The notes under the pieces: model-generated | Seen by the model: only the letters and a program-made list of their open reading frames with translations | Told to the model about the DNA's origin: nothing | Databases searched by the model: none | Translations under genes and position numbers: made by a program | Source: Rhizobium cauense | GTDB lineage: Bacteria; Pseudomonadota; Alphaproteobacteria; Rhizobiales; Rhizobiaceae | Assembly: GCF_019511525.1 (NCBI RefSeq) | Contig: NZ_JAEUAT010000019.1 | Span: forward strand, 62,001-126,000 | DNA length: 64,000 nucleotides | Direction: 5' to 3' | Shown here: positions 17,906 to 25,701 of the stretch, piece by piece | Layout of the letters: each line of letters opens with the position of its first letter | How positions within the stretch are numbered: position 1 is the first letter of the stretch

Positions 17906-18100
17906 TTACATGACCTTGCGTTCATCCGCGTCGTTCGCCGACGGCCAGCCAATATCCTTGCGAATATCGAATGGCATGGATTCGATTTCGCGCGCTGCCT
18001 GCCACTGATGCCATGCATGAACCAGCTTGCGGGCATAGTCAACGACGTGAAGATGAGAGTCGCTCGAAGACTTGCTGTCTCTGAAGGTAATCGTCGTCAT
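17906..18100 (-). CDS. Small DUF1127-like protein
   Basis: 64 residues. A clear ribosome site (AGGAAAGG) precedes the start on the minus strand. The sequence has YARKLVHAWHQWQAAREIESMPFDIRKDIGWP, which resembles the DUF1127/YjiS pattern of a basic helix followed by a short L/MxxDIRxDIG segment. In alphaproteobacteria such proteins (about 50-70 residues) are abundant; some bind RNA and affect phosphate, carbon or virulence traits. It has its own terminator-like hairpin and stands alone. Family assignment is by eye from the DIRKDIG motif. Confidence 0.65.
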   Translation of the reverse strand: MTTITFRDSKSSSDSHLHVVDYARKLVHAWHQWQAAREIESMPFDIRKDIGWPSANDADERKVM

Positions 18101-18283
18101 TTCCGTTTCCTTTCCTCGTCGGATGACGCCTTGTTGATGACTGGTAAGATGGGCTCTCTGCTCTCATCACTCAAACGAATAGATTTTATGGCTATCATAA
18201 GCGTTTTTGAATGATGGAAGCCGCAGGCGGAATGAGATCCTCGACTATCCGGCCATCATTCGACATCCGCCTTTTGAATAAAT

Positions 18284-18306
18284 AAGATCTAGCTAATTTA
18301 GATCTT
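18284..18306. promoter_or_regulatory. Perfect 8-base inverted repeat upstream of a small orphan gene
   Basis: AAGATCTA (18284-18291) and TAGATCTT (18299-18306) are separated by 7 bases in an AT-rich stretch, 52 bases before the ATG of the 75-residue protein. Position and symmetry fit an operator or the core promoter region. No match to a known site is claimed. Confidence 0.4.
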
Positions 18307-18358
18307 GAAATTAATGCTCCGGACAGGATGATGCTCGCTTCCGACAAGGAGGGCATCG

Positions 18359-18586
18359 ATGTCAGAATACCAGGAGACACGACGGTTCAAATGCATGAGC
18401 CACACCGGAAATCCCTGCATCGTCATTGAACAGAGCAGGGTGGCCAATGAGGCGATATCGAGCCCTAGAACTGACTACATGACCGAGGACGGGGAGGTCG
18501 CCAATCGCCTCGACAAGAAGCACTTCCTTATCCTGATGAATGGGGAGGTTGTCAGGATCCAGCGGGCCTTGAGAAAAAGGCATTGA
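18359..18586 (+). CDS. Small hypothetical protein
   Basis: 75 residues with a strong ribosome site (AAGGAGGG, 5 bases before ATG 18359), so translation is likely. The protein has two Cys (positions 12 and 20), a central acidic YMTEDGEVANRLDKKHFLI segment and a basic end. No membrane segment or known motif is visible. I do not recognise the family. It is monocistronic and preceded by the inverted repeat at 18284-18306, which suggests regulated expression. Confidence 0.55.
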   Translation: MSEYQETRRFKCMSHTGNPCIVIEQSRVANEAISSPRTDYMTEDGEVANRLDKKHFLILMNGEVVRIQRALRKRH

Positions 18587-18746
18587 TCGAAGCGGGGCAT
18601 TGCAGGGCGCGCCGAACAACTTGGCTGGGGACGTCTCATCGTTCCGCCGGCTCATGTCATCATCGCGTCATGTCCCGGTGATGTCTTGTCTTACCGAGCG
18701 CTGAGACTCGTCTTCATTCCGGCGCTGTTCACCGCTGGAATGACTG

Positions 18747-19901
18747 ATGCTGTATATCATTGCCGTCGCCGGTGTCTTGCTGGCAGCCAACACCCTCAGC
18801 CTCTTGATCGCGGGATGGAGGATCCGACCGCCTGGCGATAGAACGCCAAACGTCGCCGCGCGCCCTCCGTTGTCGATTGTGATACCACTCTGCGGCATCG
18901 AGCGGTTCTCCCAAGAGACACTCGAAAGCGCGCTCCGACTGGATTGGCCCGACTACGAGGTGATCTTCTGCGTTGCTGACGAAGGCGATTCCGTCATCTC
19001 TCTGGTGCAGGGCGCCTTGAAAAGAAATCCGACGGCGAAAGCGAAAATCCTTCTCGGCGACGACCGCATCAGCGCAAATCCGAAGCTCAACAATTGCGTC
19101 AAGGGCTGGAAAGCGGCCTCGCATCAGTGGGTCGTTCTTGCAGATTCAAACGTCCTGATGCCCAGGAATTATCTCGCCCGCCTGCTGGCCGCGTGGCGGC
19201 CCGATAGTGGCCTCGTCTGCTCGACACCACTTGGTTCCCGTCCTGACGGTTTTTGGGCGGAGGTCGAATGCGCGTTTCTCAATACCCATCAAGCGCGTTG
19301 GCAATATGCGGGAGAAGCGCTGGGATTTGGGTTTGCACAGGGCAAGAGCATGCTGTGGCGCAAGGAAATGCTCGACGCCCACGGTGGAATCCAGGCGCTT
19401 GCGGCTGAAATTGCGGAAGACGCTGCCGCCACCAAGCTTGTCAACAGCCTGGGCCTCAAGGTGCATCTGGTCGCTGGACCCTTCGAGCAACCCTTGGGGA
19501 GGAGAACGCTACGCGAGGTGTGGGGTAGGCAATGCCGCTGGGCGCGGCTGAGACGCGTAACCTTCCCGCATTTCTTCGGGCCGGAGATCCTGCTTGGCGT
19601 GCTGCCGCCCTTGGCCCTGTCTGTGGGCGCTGCGTTTGTGTCGGGGACCAGTGTCGTTGCGAGTGCTTTCGGGGTTCTCTGTGTTGCCTATGCGCCGGAA
19701 CTTATCCTGGCTAGCCGCAAGAACTGGCACCTGTCAGCGCTGTCGCTCCCCGCGATGATTGCGCGTGATGTCATGCTGCCTGTCATCTGGGCAAGGAGCT
19801 GGCTGGCTGGAAGCTTCGATTGGCGTGGAAACAGGATGGTGATCGGATCACAGGATTCACGTCTTGAAGCTGGCACCGTTTCACCGATCGCCAGCCGTTA
19901 G
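18747..19901 (+). CDS. Family 2 glycosyltransferase, ceramide glucosyltransferase-like
   Basis: 384 residues. One N-terminal membrane helix (residues about 1-22) is followed by a GT-A domain: PLSIVIPLCG, CVADEGDS, KLNNCVKGWKAASHQWVVLADSNV in place of the second Asp motif, EDAAATKLV, and the RQCRWARLRR form of the (Q/R)xxRW motif. The C-terminus has two or three membrane helices. This is the arrangement of bacterial glycosyltransferases related to eukaryotic glucosylceramide synthase and to HpnI. In rhizobia such enzymes glycosylate membrane lipids (diacylglycerol, ceramide or hopanoid head groups) at the inner membrane. The acceptor here is unknown; no hopanoid gene is adjacent. Confidence 0.85.
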   Translation: MLYIIAVAGVLLAANTLSLLIAGWRIRPPGDRTPNVAARPPLSIVIPLCGIERFSQETLESALRLDWPDYEVIFCVADEGDSVISLVQGALKRNPTAKAKILLGDDRISANPKLNNCVKGWKAASHQWVVLADSNVLMPRNYLARLLAAWRPDSGLVCSTPLGSRPDGFWAEVECAFLNTHQARWQYAGEALGFGFAQGKSMLWRKEMLDAHGGIQALAAEIAEDAAATKLVNSLGLKVHLVAGPFEQPLGRRTLREVWGRQCRWARLRRVTFPHFFGPEILLGVLPPLALSVGAAFVSGTSVVASAFGVLCVAYAPELILASRKNWHLSALSLPAMIARDVMLPVIWARSWLAGSFDWRGNRMVIGSQDSRLEAGTVSPIASR

Positions 19902-19920
19902 CAGCGTCGCAGCAACCTTC

Positions 19921-20733
19921 TCAGCTCTGGCGTGGTGTCTCTGCGCTAAACACGAGCGCGGACATCGGTGCCTCTATCGGCCCCTTGCCGAAAGTCTGCT
20001 CCAACGCCTGCGCCACCCTTGCCACCACATCGACCTTGGTGTTGCGCGCTTCAATTTCCATGCGGAGCGGGCTGCCTTTGCAGAAGGCCGTTGCAGCGTC
20101 TCGCGCGGAGGCTGCTCGGGATGTCTTTTCCACTGTTGCAACGGTGACTGACTGGAAACCGGCCTTCGTCAACTCGGATGTTATCTCCTCGGCATCGAAA
20201 TAACCGTGCGGCGTGCGTTTGAAGAAACCCAGCGGATTATCGGCAAAGAGTACATCGGTCGCAGCCATGACCGCTTTTGCAAAGGCGTTGCTCTCGATCG
20301 AGTTCCAGGTGTTGAAGAGGAATGTTCCCTTTGGCTTCAGGACGCGGAGAATCTCACGATAGGCGCGTTGCTTGTCGGGAAAAAACATGACGCCGAATTG
20401 GCTTGCCACGGCATCGAAGGTTCCGTCGGGAAAGGGCAGGCTCAGGGCATCGGCCTGACGCCATACGACGTGACCTGCCGCATGTCTCCGTGCGGCGACA
20501 TCAAGCATTGCTTGGTTCAGGTCCGTGGCGACGATTTCGGCATGTGGAAGCGCTGATGAGATGGCGCGTGTGAGTGCTCCGGATCCGGCCGCGACTTCAA
20601 GGATGCGATGCGGGCGCAACGATGCCAAGCGTTGCGACAGATCAGCCGCGTAAGGATCAAACAGGATCGGCACCAGGTACCGATCGTAGGTTGCCGGGAT
20701 TTCGCCTTGGAAATGTGCGTCACTGATCGCCAT
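19921..20733 (-). CDS. Class I SAM-dependent methyltransferase
   Basis: 270 residues. The Rossmann motifs are clear: HRILEVAAGSGALTRAIS (motif I), EIVATDLNQAMLDVA (post-I), VVWRQADALSLPFPDGTFDAVASQFGVMFFPD (motifs II-III) and a helix AYREILRVLKPKGTFLFNTW. It resembles UbiE/Methyltransf_11 enzymes that methylate small molecules. It converges on the glycosyltransferase gene with 19 bases between stops. The substrate is unknown. Confidence 0.87.
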   Translation of the reverse strand: MAISDAHFQGEIPATYDRYLVPILFDPYAADLSQRLASLRPHRILEVAAGSGALTRAISSALPHAEIVATDLNQAMLDVAARRHAAGHVVWRQADALSLPFPDGTFDAVASQFGVMFFPDKQRAYREILRVLKPKGTFLFNTWNSIESNAFAKAVMAATDVLFADNPLGFFKRTPHGYFDAEEITSELTKAGFQSVTVATVEKTSRAASARDAATAFCKGSPLRMEIEARNTKVDVVARVAQALEQTFGKGPIEAPMSALVFSAETPRQS

Positions 20734-20829
20734 CGTCGTTGCACTCCGAAGCCCGCGTCCTCAACCGTATATTAGAACGTTTCGCCTTGCGTTTGAAGGC
20801 GCGGGCAAGGGGCGACTGGCGCCGGGATC

Positions 20830-20991
20830 TCAGCGTGTGTCTGTCATACCGAGCGCTTGCAGATCGAGATCATCGGCCAGGTGGCACGGCAGGCGCGCCA
20901 ATTGGTCCCTTGTACGATTGCGCGTATGACGCCAGATCTGACGCGATCTGAATGCGTAGAAGATGTCGAAGATTGCGTTGAGAGTGTTCAT
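20830..20991 (-). CDS. 53-residue DUF1127-like small protein
   Basis: Short gene on the minus strand, start CAT at 20989-20991, preceded by AAAGGAGG at good spacing. The product begins MNTLNAIFDIFYAFRSRQIW and continues with an Arg-rich helix (RHTRNRTRDQLARLP) and an ADDLDLQALGM end, a loose form of the DUF1127 pattern. It is divergent from the LysR gene. In Brucella, the LysR regulator VtlR controls several DUF1127-type small proteins, so this pairing may be a regulator-target unit. That link is inferred from knowledge of VtlR. Confidence 0.6.
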   Translation of the reverse strand: MNTLNAIFDIFYAFRSRQIWRHTRNRTRDQLARLPCHLADDLDLQALGMTDTR

Positions 20992-21043
20992 CGCGGCCTC
21001 CTTTCATCGGTACTAGCCGCCACGATCGAAGGGTATTGGTCGG

Positions 21044-21097
21044 TTGACTTTCAATCAAACAAAATGATATGGAATTCAAATTCAGAAAAATTGAAAG
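21044..21097. promoter_or_regulatory. Candidate LysR operator region between divergent genes
   Basis: TTGACTTTCAATCAA at 21044-21058 has TTGA/TCAA arms and the T-N11-A form of a LysR site. CTTTCAAT (21048-21055) is repeated in inverted form as ATTGAAAG at 21090-21097. The segment lies between the start of the small minus-strand gene (20991) and the LysR start (21106), the usual place for such operators. Confidence 0.45.
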
Positions 21098-21105
21098 ATG
21101 AGACG

Positions 21106-22005
21106 ATGAGCATACCCTTTCGCCGTCCCATTCCCTTGCTGGACAATGACGTGCTGCGCACGTTCGTGGCCATCGCAGAGACCGGCAATTTTTCCACCGC
21201 CGCGGAAGCGGTCTACCGGACACCGTCTGCTGTCTCCATGCAGATCAAGAAACTGGAGGAGCAACTGGGCGCCACGCTCTTCCTGCGCGATGCGCGATCG
21301 GTCAGCCTGACCCAGCACGGAGAGGTGCTTCTTTCCTATGCGCGCAATATCCTGGCCTTGTCCAACGAAGCGGTTTCGCGGTTTATCATGCCGGAACTCA
21401 GCGGCGTGGTTCGACTTGGCGCGCCAGAGGATATTGGGGAGCGGCTGCTGCCGAACATCCTGAAGAGTTTCGCCGAGAGCTTCCCAAGCATCATGGTCGA
21501 CGTCACGATCGACATGAGCATCGGTCTCAAGAAGCGTATGGAGGAGCAGCGCCTCGACCTCGCGCTGATCAACTGTGCGACGCGGCCATTGCCAACCGAC
21601 GGAGAGATTGTTTTCCGCGAACGCCTCGTATGGGCCGGCGCCAAGTGCGGTACGGCGCACCGCCGTGATCCCTTGCCGATCTCGATCTGGGAAGATGGCT
21701 GTATCTGGCGCTCCGAGGCCCTGTCTCAACTCGAGCGCATGAAGCGTGACTATCGCGTTGCTTTCCTCAGTGGCCACACCATGGCCCAGCGCGCTGCTGT
21801 GATTTCAGATCTGGCGATCGCGCCGTTGCCACGTTCCTATGTCACGGACGAGATGACGATCCTGGGTGTGCAGGAGGGCCTGCCCGAGCTCGGCTCCTTC
21901 GACATCAGGTTGATGACGGCGGCTCAGATGAATGGTCCGATGCGAGCCGTTGCCGAAAGCATCCGCTTTGCGTTTGCGGAAAAGGCGAAGGCCGTTGCAG
22001 CTTGA
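21106..22005 (+). CDS. LysR-family regulator, LsrB/VtlR/LrhA-like
   Basis: 299 residues from ATG 21106; the frame is open upstream but the family N-terminus RRPIPLLDNDVLRTFVAIAE fits this start. The winged HTH follows (NFSTAAEAVYRTPSAVSMQIKKLEEQLG), then the linker helix and the periplasmic-binding-like effector domain beginning SGVVRLGAPEDIGERLLP. The N-terminal sequence is of the LrhA group, to which rhizobial LsrB and Brucella VtlR belong; those regulate lipopolysaccharide, redox and small-protein genes. It is divergent from a DUF1127-like gene. No trxB neighbour is seen, so it may be a paralogue rather than lsrB itself. Confidence 0.85.
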   Translation: MSIPFRRPIPLLDNDVLRTFVAIAETGNFSTAAEAVYRTPSAVSMQIKKLEEQLGATLFLRDARSVSLTQHGEVLLSYARNILALSNEAVSRFIMPELSGVVRLGAPEDIGERLLPNILKSFAESFPSIMVDVTIDMSIGLKKRMEEQRLDLALINCATRPLPTDGEIVFRERLVWAGAKCGTAHRRDPLPISIWEDGCIWRSEALSQLERMKRDYRVAFLSGHTMAQRAAVISDLAIAPLPRSYVTDEMTILGVQEGLPELGSFDIRLMTAAQMNGPMRAVAESIRFAFAEKAKAVAA

Positions 22006-22096
22006 CAAGCGGGCGGAGACCTCTTTTCTTCCTCGACGTTTGACGCGCGCGGCAGTATTCGCCGCGCCCTAGACGATCTGGACAAAGGATTCCGCA

Positions 22097-22252
22097 ATGA
22101 CGACAATGGCCAAAATCGGCTCCGCCCTCGCAATTCTGCTCGTGCTTTCCTCGTGTGGAAACACAATTCGCGGCATCGGTCGCGATACGGCAAATGCCGT
22201 GAACGCGACTCAGGATGCAGGCCGTTCGGTTGGCCGCGCCGCCACCAGGTAG
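22097..22252 (+). CDS. Entericidin-like small lipoprotein
   Basis: 51 residues, with AAGGA before ATG 22097. A short lipoprotein signal peptide (AKIGSALAILLVLSSC) ends in the lipobox LSSC, with the lipidated Cys at residue 20. The mature part, GNTIRGIGRDTANAV to the Gly/Arg end, carries the N-T-x-x-G-x-G-x-D pattern of EcnA/EcnB entericidins. Such proteins are membrane-bound, stress-related and sometimes described as toxin-antidote lipoproteins, but many genomes carry a single copy of unknown role. It follows the LysR gene by about 90 bases. Confidence 0.75.
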   Translation: MTTMAKIGSALAILLVLSSCGNTIRGIGRDTANAVNATQDAGRSVGRAATR

Positions 22253-22259
22253 CAGGCGG

Positions 22260-22607
22260 TCAAATCGCTGCCGGCGGGTATGCCTTCTCCAGCCCGCCGG
22301 AGCGTGAAAGTCCGGCCCTGAAAGCGCCATAGGCGGGATGCTGGCTTGATTTGGCAGCCTCCATGAGGCGGATCTGCAGCCGTGACGGTGCAGCCTCGCC
22401 GATCCATTTTCCAAGATTTTCGAGCTTCAGCGCGTTGAGGAACGGCGCGTTCGAAGCGTTGTCCAGATGGCGATGAAGCCCATCAATGACATTCTCGTCC
22501 TGCGCGGCATTCTCCATCAACAGGGTGATGTAGGACTTCTCCTGCTCACCAAGGCTCGAAAGCTTCGAGGCGATCATGTCGCGGTCGGGAAATGGGGCGG
22601 ACGTCAT
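22260..22607 (-). CDS. Hypothetical protein
   Basis: 115 residues from 22607 on the minus strand, with AGGAGA at good spacing; a frame open to 22736 is less likely. The sequence is helical and soluble (KLSSLGEQEKSYITLLMENAAQDENVIDGLHRHLDNA; APSRLQIRLMEAAKS). I do not recognise a family. The gene ends 7 bases from the stop of the entericidin-like gene and lies downstream of the betaine-type binding protein gene in the same direction, so they might be co-transcribed. Confidence 0.55.
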   Translation of the reverse strand: MTSAPFPDRDMIASKLSSLGEQEKSYITLLMENAAQDENVIDGLHRHLDNASNAPFLNALKLENLGKWIGEAAPSRLQIRLMEAAKSSQHPAYGAFRAGLSRSGGLEKAYPPAAI

Positions 22608-22704
22608 CGTGCTCTCCTGTCTTGGCAGGCGGCCTCGATTCGAGGCTGCGATGCCGCTTATAGGAAACATGTACGCGCGCGTGAACCGGATTTCGCGGCC
22701 GGTG

Positions 22705-23697
22705 CTAAAGGCCGCTCTTGACCTTCTGCGCAACATCAGCCGGGACCCACTTCGTCCAGAGTTCGGCGTAATTCTCGAGGAAATAGACCGCGGCTTCCTC
22801 GTTGCTTTTCTGGTTCTCGTCCTGCCAGGCCAACACTTCGTTGATCGTCGTGTTGTCCCACGAACGAAGCTTCAAATAGTCCATCGCCGGCCCGGCGCGA
22901 TCAGCGAAGGCCTTGGTGACGATCGTGTAGGCTCGGGAGACGGGGTAGGAATTCAGCTGTGGCCGCGCGCAGCCCGGAACAGATGTGCATTTGTCCCATT
23001 CAGCCTTGTCATGGCCAACGCCGAAACTCAGGCGGGTCATATCGTATTTGCCGAGAATAGCGGTCGGGGCCCAGTAGTAGCCGAGCCAGCCCTTCTTGTT
23101 CTGGAAGGCATTCGCGATGGAGTTGTCGAGGTCCTGTGGGCTTTTTGCGTCCACAAGCTGAAATCCATCCTTGTCGGCTCCGAGCGCGCGGAACAGGTTC
23201 GCTGTCGATATTTGGCAACCCCACCCGATTGGACAATTGTGGACGGCGCCGGCGCCGTCTATCGAAGCGAAAAGCTCGGGATGTTTGAGAGCATCCTGGA
23301 CTGTGCGAAGGTGCGGGTTGGCGTCTGCGATGAATTTCGGAATCCACCAGCCTTCCACTGCGCCATCCGACAGAATTTCGGCTGCCTGAACAAGTTTGCC
23401 CTCCTTGACGGCGCCGTCGAGCTCAGTGCGCACCGCGTTGATCCAGAACTCGGAAGCGATATCGGGCTCGCCTTTTCCGTTCATGGAGAGAAATGTCGGC
23501 ATTGTGTCGCCAGGGACGATCTTGACCGAGCACCCATAGCCCTTCTCCAGGATCAGCTTGTCGAAATTCGCGGCAATACCGGCCGATGCCCATTTCATCT
23601 CGGCGATAGTCACGCTTCCGCATTCGGCAGCATGCGCGGTTGAAACGGTCGCAAACAGCCCTACGGCAAGCACCACGGACGTGCAGAGAAGTTTCAT
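22705..23697 (-). CDS. Glycine betaine/choline-type ABC transporter substrate-binding protein
   Basis: 330 residues from 23697; an in-frame start 11 codons earlier is poorer. A signal peptide (MKLLCTSVVLAVGLFATVSTAHAA) directs it to the periplasm. The mature protein has the OpuAC/ProX fold landmarks: SVTIAEMKWASAGIAANFDK, VPGDTMPTFLSMNGKGEPDIASEFWI, EGWWIPKF, and GWLGYYWAPTAILGKYD with aromatic residues that normally form the quaternary-ammonium cage. No permease or ATPase gene is beside it, so it must work with a transporter encoded elsewhere or has lost it. The specific ligand is not certain. Confidence 0.85.
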   Translation of the reverse strand: MKLLCTSVVLAVGLFATVSTAHAAECGSVTIAEMKWASAGIAANFDKLILEKGYGCSVKIVPGDTMPTFLSMNGKGEPDIASEFWINAVRTELDGAVKEGKLVQAAEILSDGAVEGWWIPKFIADANPHLRTVQDALKHPELFASIDGAGAVHNCPIGWGCQISTANLFRALGADKDGFQLVDAKSPQDLDNSIANAFQNKKGWLGYYWAPTAILGKYDMTRLSFGVGHDKAEWDKCTSVPGCARPQLNSYPVSRAYTIVTKAFADRAGPAMDYLKLRSWDNTTINEVLAWQDENQKSNEEAAVYFLENYAELWTKWVPADVAQKVKSGL

Positions 23698-24020
23698 CTT
23701 GCGTTCCCATTCTTGGCACTGCGCCCACAACGTTCGCGTTCCGCATTACGGGACTGCATTGTTGTCTGTTCGGACGGTCCGTGGCGATCGTTCTGACGCC
23801 TTCGGTAGGCAGACTACGCGTTCGGTGGCGGAAATCAATTGCCTTGTGCGCTTGAAGCGTGAAGTCTAAGCGACTGATTTGAAATCGTTAATACTCTCTC
23901 ATCGCAAGGTTGCCTCGTGCCGCCGGAAGTGGCGCGATTGGAGCCGATATGTGAAGAAGGCGTGAGAAAATGCCAAAATTCACCTTTGCTTAAGGACTCG
24001 CTAACTCTCCGGTAACTATG
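23698..24020. other. Intergenic region upstream of the candidate RNA
   Basis: About 320 bases with no convincing gene. It should hold the promoter of the binding-protein gene (leftward) and that of the RNA or cobQ leader (rightward). I see no clear symmetric element or riboswitch core. Confidence 0.5.
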
Positions 24021-24173
24021 TGGCGCTATCTCTTGTTGCGTAGCGGGGGACACCGCTGCTTCTCCGGATCAGGTAGTGCGTCCCGGAGAACGTGAGCTTC
24101 GCCGTGTATGGGCGAAAGCGCCAGCGTATTTCGGCAGGCCGCGCAACCCTAAACGGTTGACGCGGCCTTCGCA
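24021..24173 (+). ncRNA. Candidate structured RNA upstream of cobQ
   Basis: Four helices fall in 150 bases: AGCGG/CCGCT (24042-24046 with 24053-24057), TTCTCCGG/CCGGAGAA (24060-24067 with 24083-24090), GCTTCGCC/GGCGAAAGC with a bulged A (24096-24103 with 24111-24119), and a 13-pair stem with one bulge (24136-24148 with 24155-24168), then TCGCATTTT. TGGCGCT (24021-24027) can also pair with AGCGCCA (24117-24123), enclosing the first helices and competing with the third. It could be a trans-acting small RNA ending in a terminator, or a leader of cobQ. It lacks the cobalamin riboswitch core. Confidence 0.4.
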
Positions 24174-24246
24174 TTTTCGGCACCTGAGATTGACCGCGGC
24201 AGAGACACCGTTGTAGGCCGGGCCAGTTCCTCGGAGTTCCCAGACA

Positions 24247-25701
24247 ATGACCAAGGCCATCATGCTGCAAGGTACCGGCTCCGATGTCGGCAAGACCGTT
24301 CTTGTGGCCGGGCTTTGCAGGCTTGCTGCCAATCGCGGCCTGTCGGTCCGTCCATTCAAGCCGCAGAACATGTCGAACAACGCCGCAGTCGCTGATGACG
24401 GCGGGGAGATCGGTCGAGCGCAATGGCTGCAGTCGCTGGCTGCGCGGGTGCCTTCCTCTGTGCACATGAACCCTGTGTTGCTCAAGCCGCAAACCGAATA
24501 CGGCAGCCAGATCATCGTTCAGGGCAAGGTCTGGGGGCAGGCCAAGGGCCGAGACTATCAAAAGCTCAAGCCCACGCTCCTTGACTACGTGATGCAGAGT
24601 TTCGCAGTGGTTTCCAACGGAGCGGATCTCGTGATCGTGGAGGGCGCGGGATCGCCTGCCGAAATCAATCTCAGGGCCGGCGATATCGCCAATATGGGAT
24701 TTGCGACGCGCGCAGGCGTGCCGGTCGTTCTCGTCGGTGATATCGATCGCGGCGGTGTGATCGCCTCGCTGGTCGGCACGCACGCGATCCTGTCTGGGGA
24801 GGACCGCGCAATGATATCCGGCTACATTATCAACAAGTTCCGCGGTGACGTTTCGCTGTTTGACGCAGGAATCGAAGCGGTACGGGGCTATACCGGTTGG
24901 CCATGCTTCGGTGTGGTTCCATGGCTCAAGCACGCCTCGCAGTTGCCTGCCGAGGATTCGGTGGCGCTGGAACGCCTGGCACGCGGTGGCGCTGCTGCAC
25001 TGAAGGTTGCCGTACCGGTCTTTCCACGGATCGCAAATTTCGACGACCTCGATCCGTTGAGGGCTGAGCCGGGTGTGGATTTGGTTTTTGTCCGCCCTGG
25101 CGAACCGCTGCCGCCCGACGCCCGACTGGTCATCCTGCCCGGTTCGAAGTCGACGATATCGGATCTGGCGGATATGCGCACGCAGGGCTGGGATGTCGAT
25201 CTTCTTGCGCATGTGAAGCGGGGCGGCCGGGTGATCGGCATCTGCGGCGGCTATCAGATGCTCGGACGCAGGGTCTGCGATCCCCTGGGCATAGAGGGTG
25301 ACACGGTAGAGACAACAGGCCTCGGGCTGCTGGATGTCGAGACCGAAATGGCGGCGGAAAAGACGGTACGCAACAGCGTCGCTGTATCGGTGGAGGATGG
25401 TAGCCCGTTGGCCGGCTATCAGATCCACCTGGGCATCACCGCCGGAGAAGATTGTGGTCGTCCGTTTGCGATTGTCGATGGAAAGCCAGACGGCGCCGTA
25501 TCCGCCGACGGCCGGATTGTCGGTACTTATCTGCATGGGCTCTTTGCGAGCGACGCTTATCGCGCCAATTTGCTGCGCAGCTTTGGTCTTTCCGGCGAGA
25601 CGCACGACTATCGTGCCGGCGTCGAGAGGGCGTTGGACGCCGTTGCGGCCGAACTGGAGACATGCCTCGACCGGCGCTGGCTTGACGAGATCTTCGGCTA
25701 G
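24247..25701 (+). CDS. cobQ: Cobyric acid synthase (adenosylcobyrate a,c-diamide amidotransferase)
   Basis: 484 residues. The N-terminal dethiobiotin synthetase-like ATPase domain starts TKAIMLQGTGSDVGKTVLVAGLC, with the RPFKPQNMSNNAA segment typical of CobQ. The C-terminal class I glutamine amidotransferase domain has the nucleophile Cys in IGICGGYQMLG and the catalytic His in YLHGLFASD. It adds four amide groups (b, d, e, g) to adenosylcobyrinic acid a,c-diamide using glutamine and ATP. Its TAG stop overlaps the stop of the convergent chloride-channel gene by 4 bases. Confidence 0.95.
   Translation: MTKAIMLQGTGSDVGKTVLVAGLCRLAANRGLSVRPFKPQNMSNNAAVADDGGEIGRAQWLQSLAARVPSSVHMNPVLLKPQTEYGSQIIVQGKVWGQAKGRDYQKLKPTLLDYVMQSFAVVSNGADLVIVEGAGSPAEINLRAGDIANMGFATRAGVPVVLVGDIDRGGVIASLVGTHAILSGEDRAMISGYIINKFRGDVSLFDAGIEAVRGYTGWPCFGVVPWLKHASQLPAEDSVALERLARGGAAALKVAVPVFPRIANFDDLDPLRAEPGVDLVFVRPGEPLPPDARLVILPGSKSTISDLADMRTQGWDVDLLAHVKRGGRVIGICGGYQMLGRRVCDPLGIEGDTVETTGLGLLDVETEMAAEKTVRNSVAVSVEDGSPLAGYQIHLGITAGEDCGRPFAIVDGKPDGAVSADGRIVGTYLHGLFASDAYRANLLRSFGLSGETHDYRAGVERALDAVAAELETCLDRRWLDEIFG

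Noticed and set aside
21044..21058. FNR/FixK-like box TTGACTTTCAATCAA
   Set aside because: The arms are 7 bases apart (TTGA-N7-TCAA), giving a 15-base element rather than the 14-base TTGAT-N4-ATCAA of FixK sites; its position between divergent LysR and small genes fits a LysR site better.
24016..24246. Possible cobalamin riboswitch upstream of cobQ
   Set aside because: The region lacks the CCCCCGCAACTG-like core, the GCCACTG box and the GGGAAGGC block, so only a structured RNA of unknown type is claimed.
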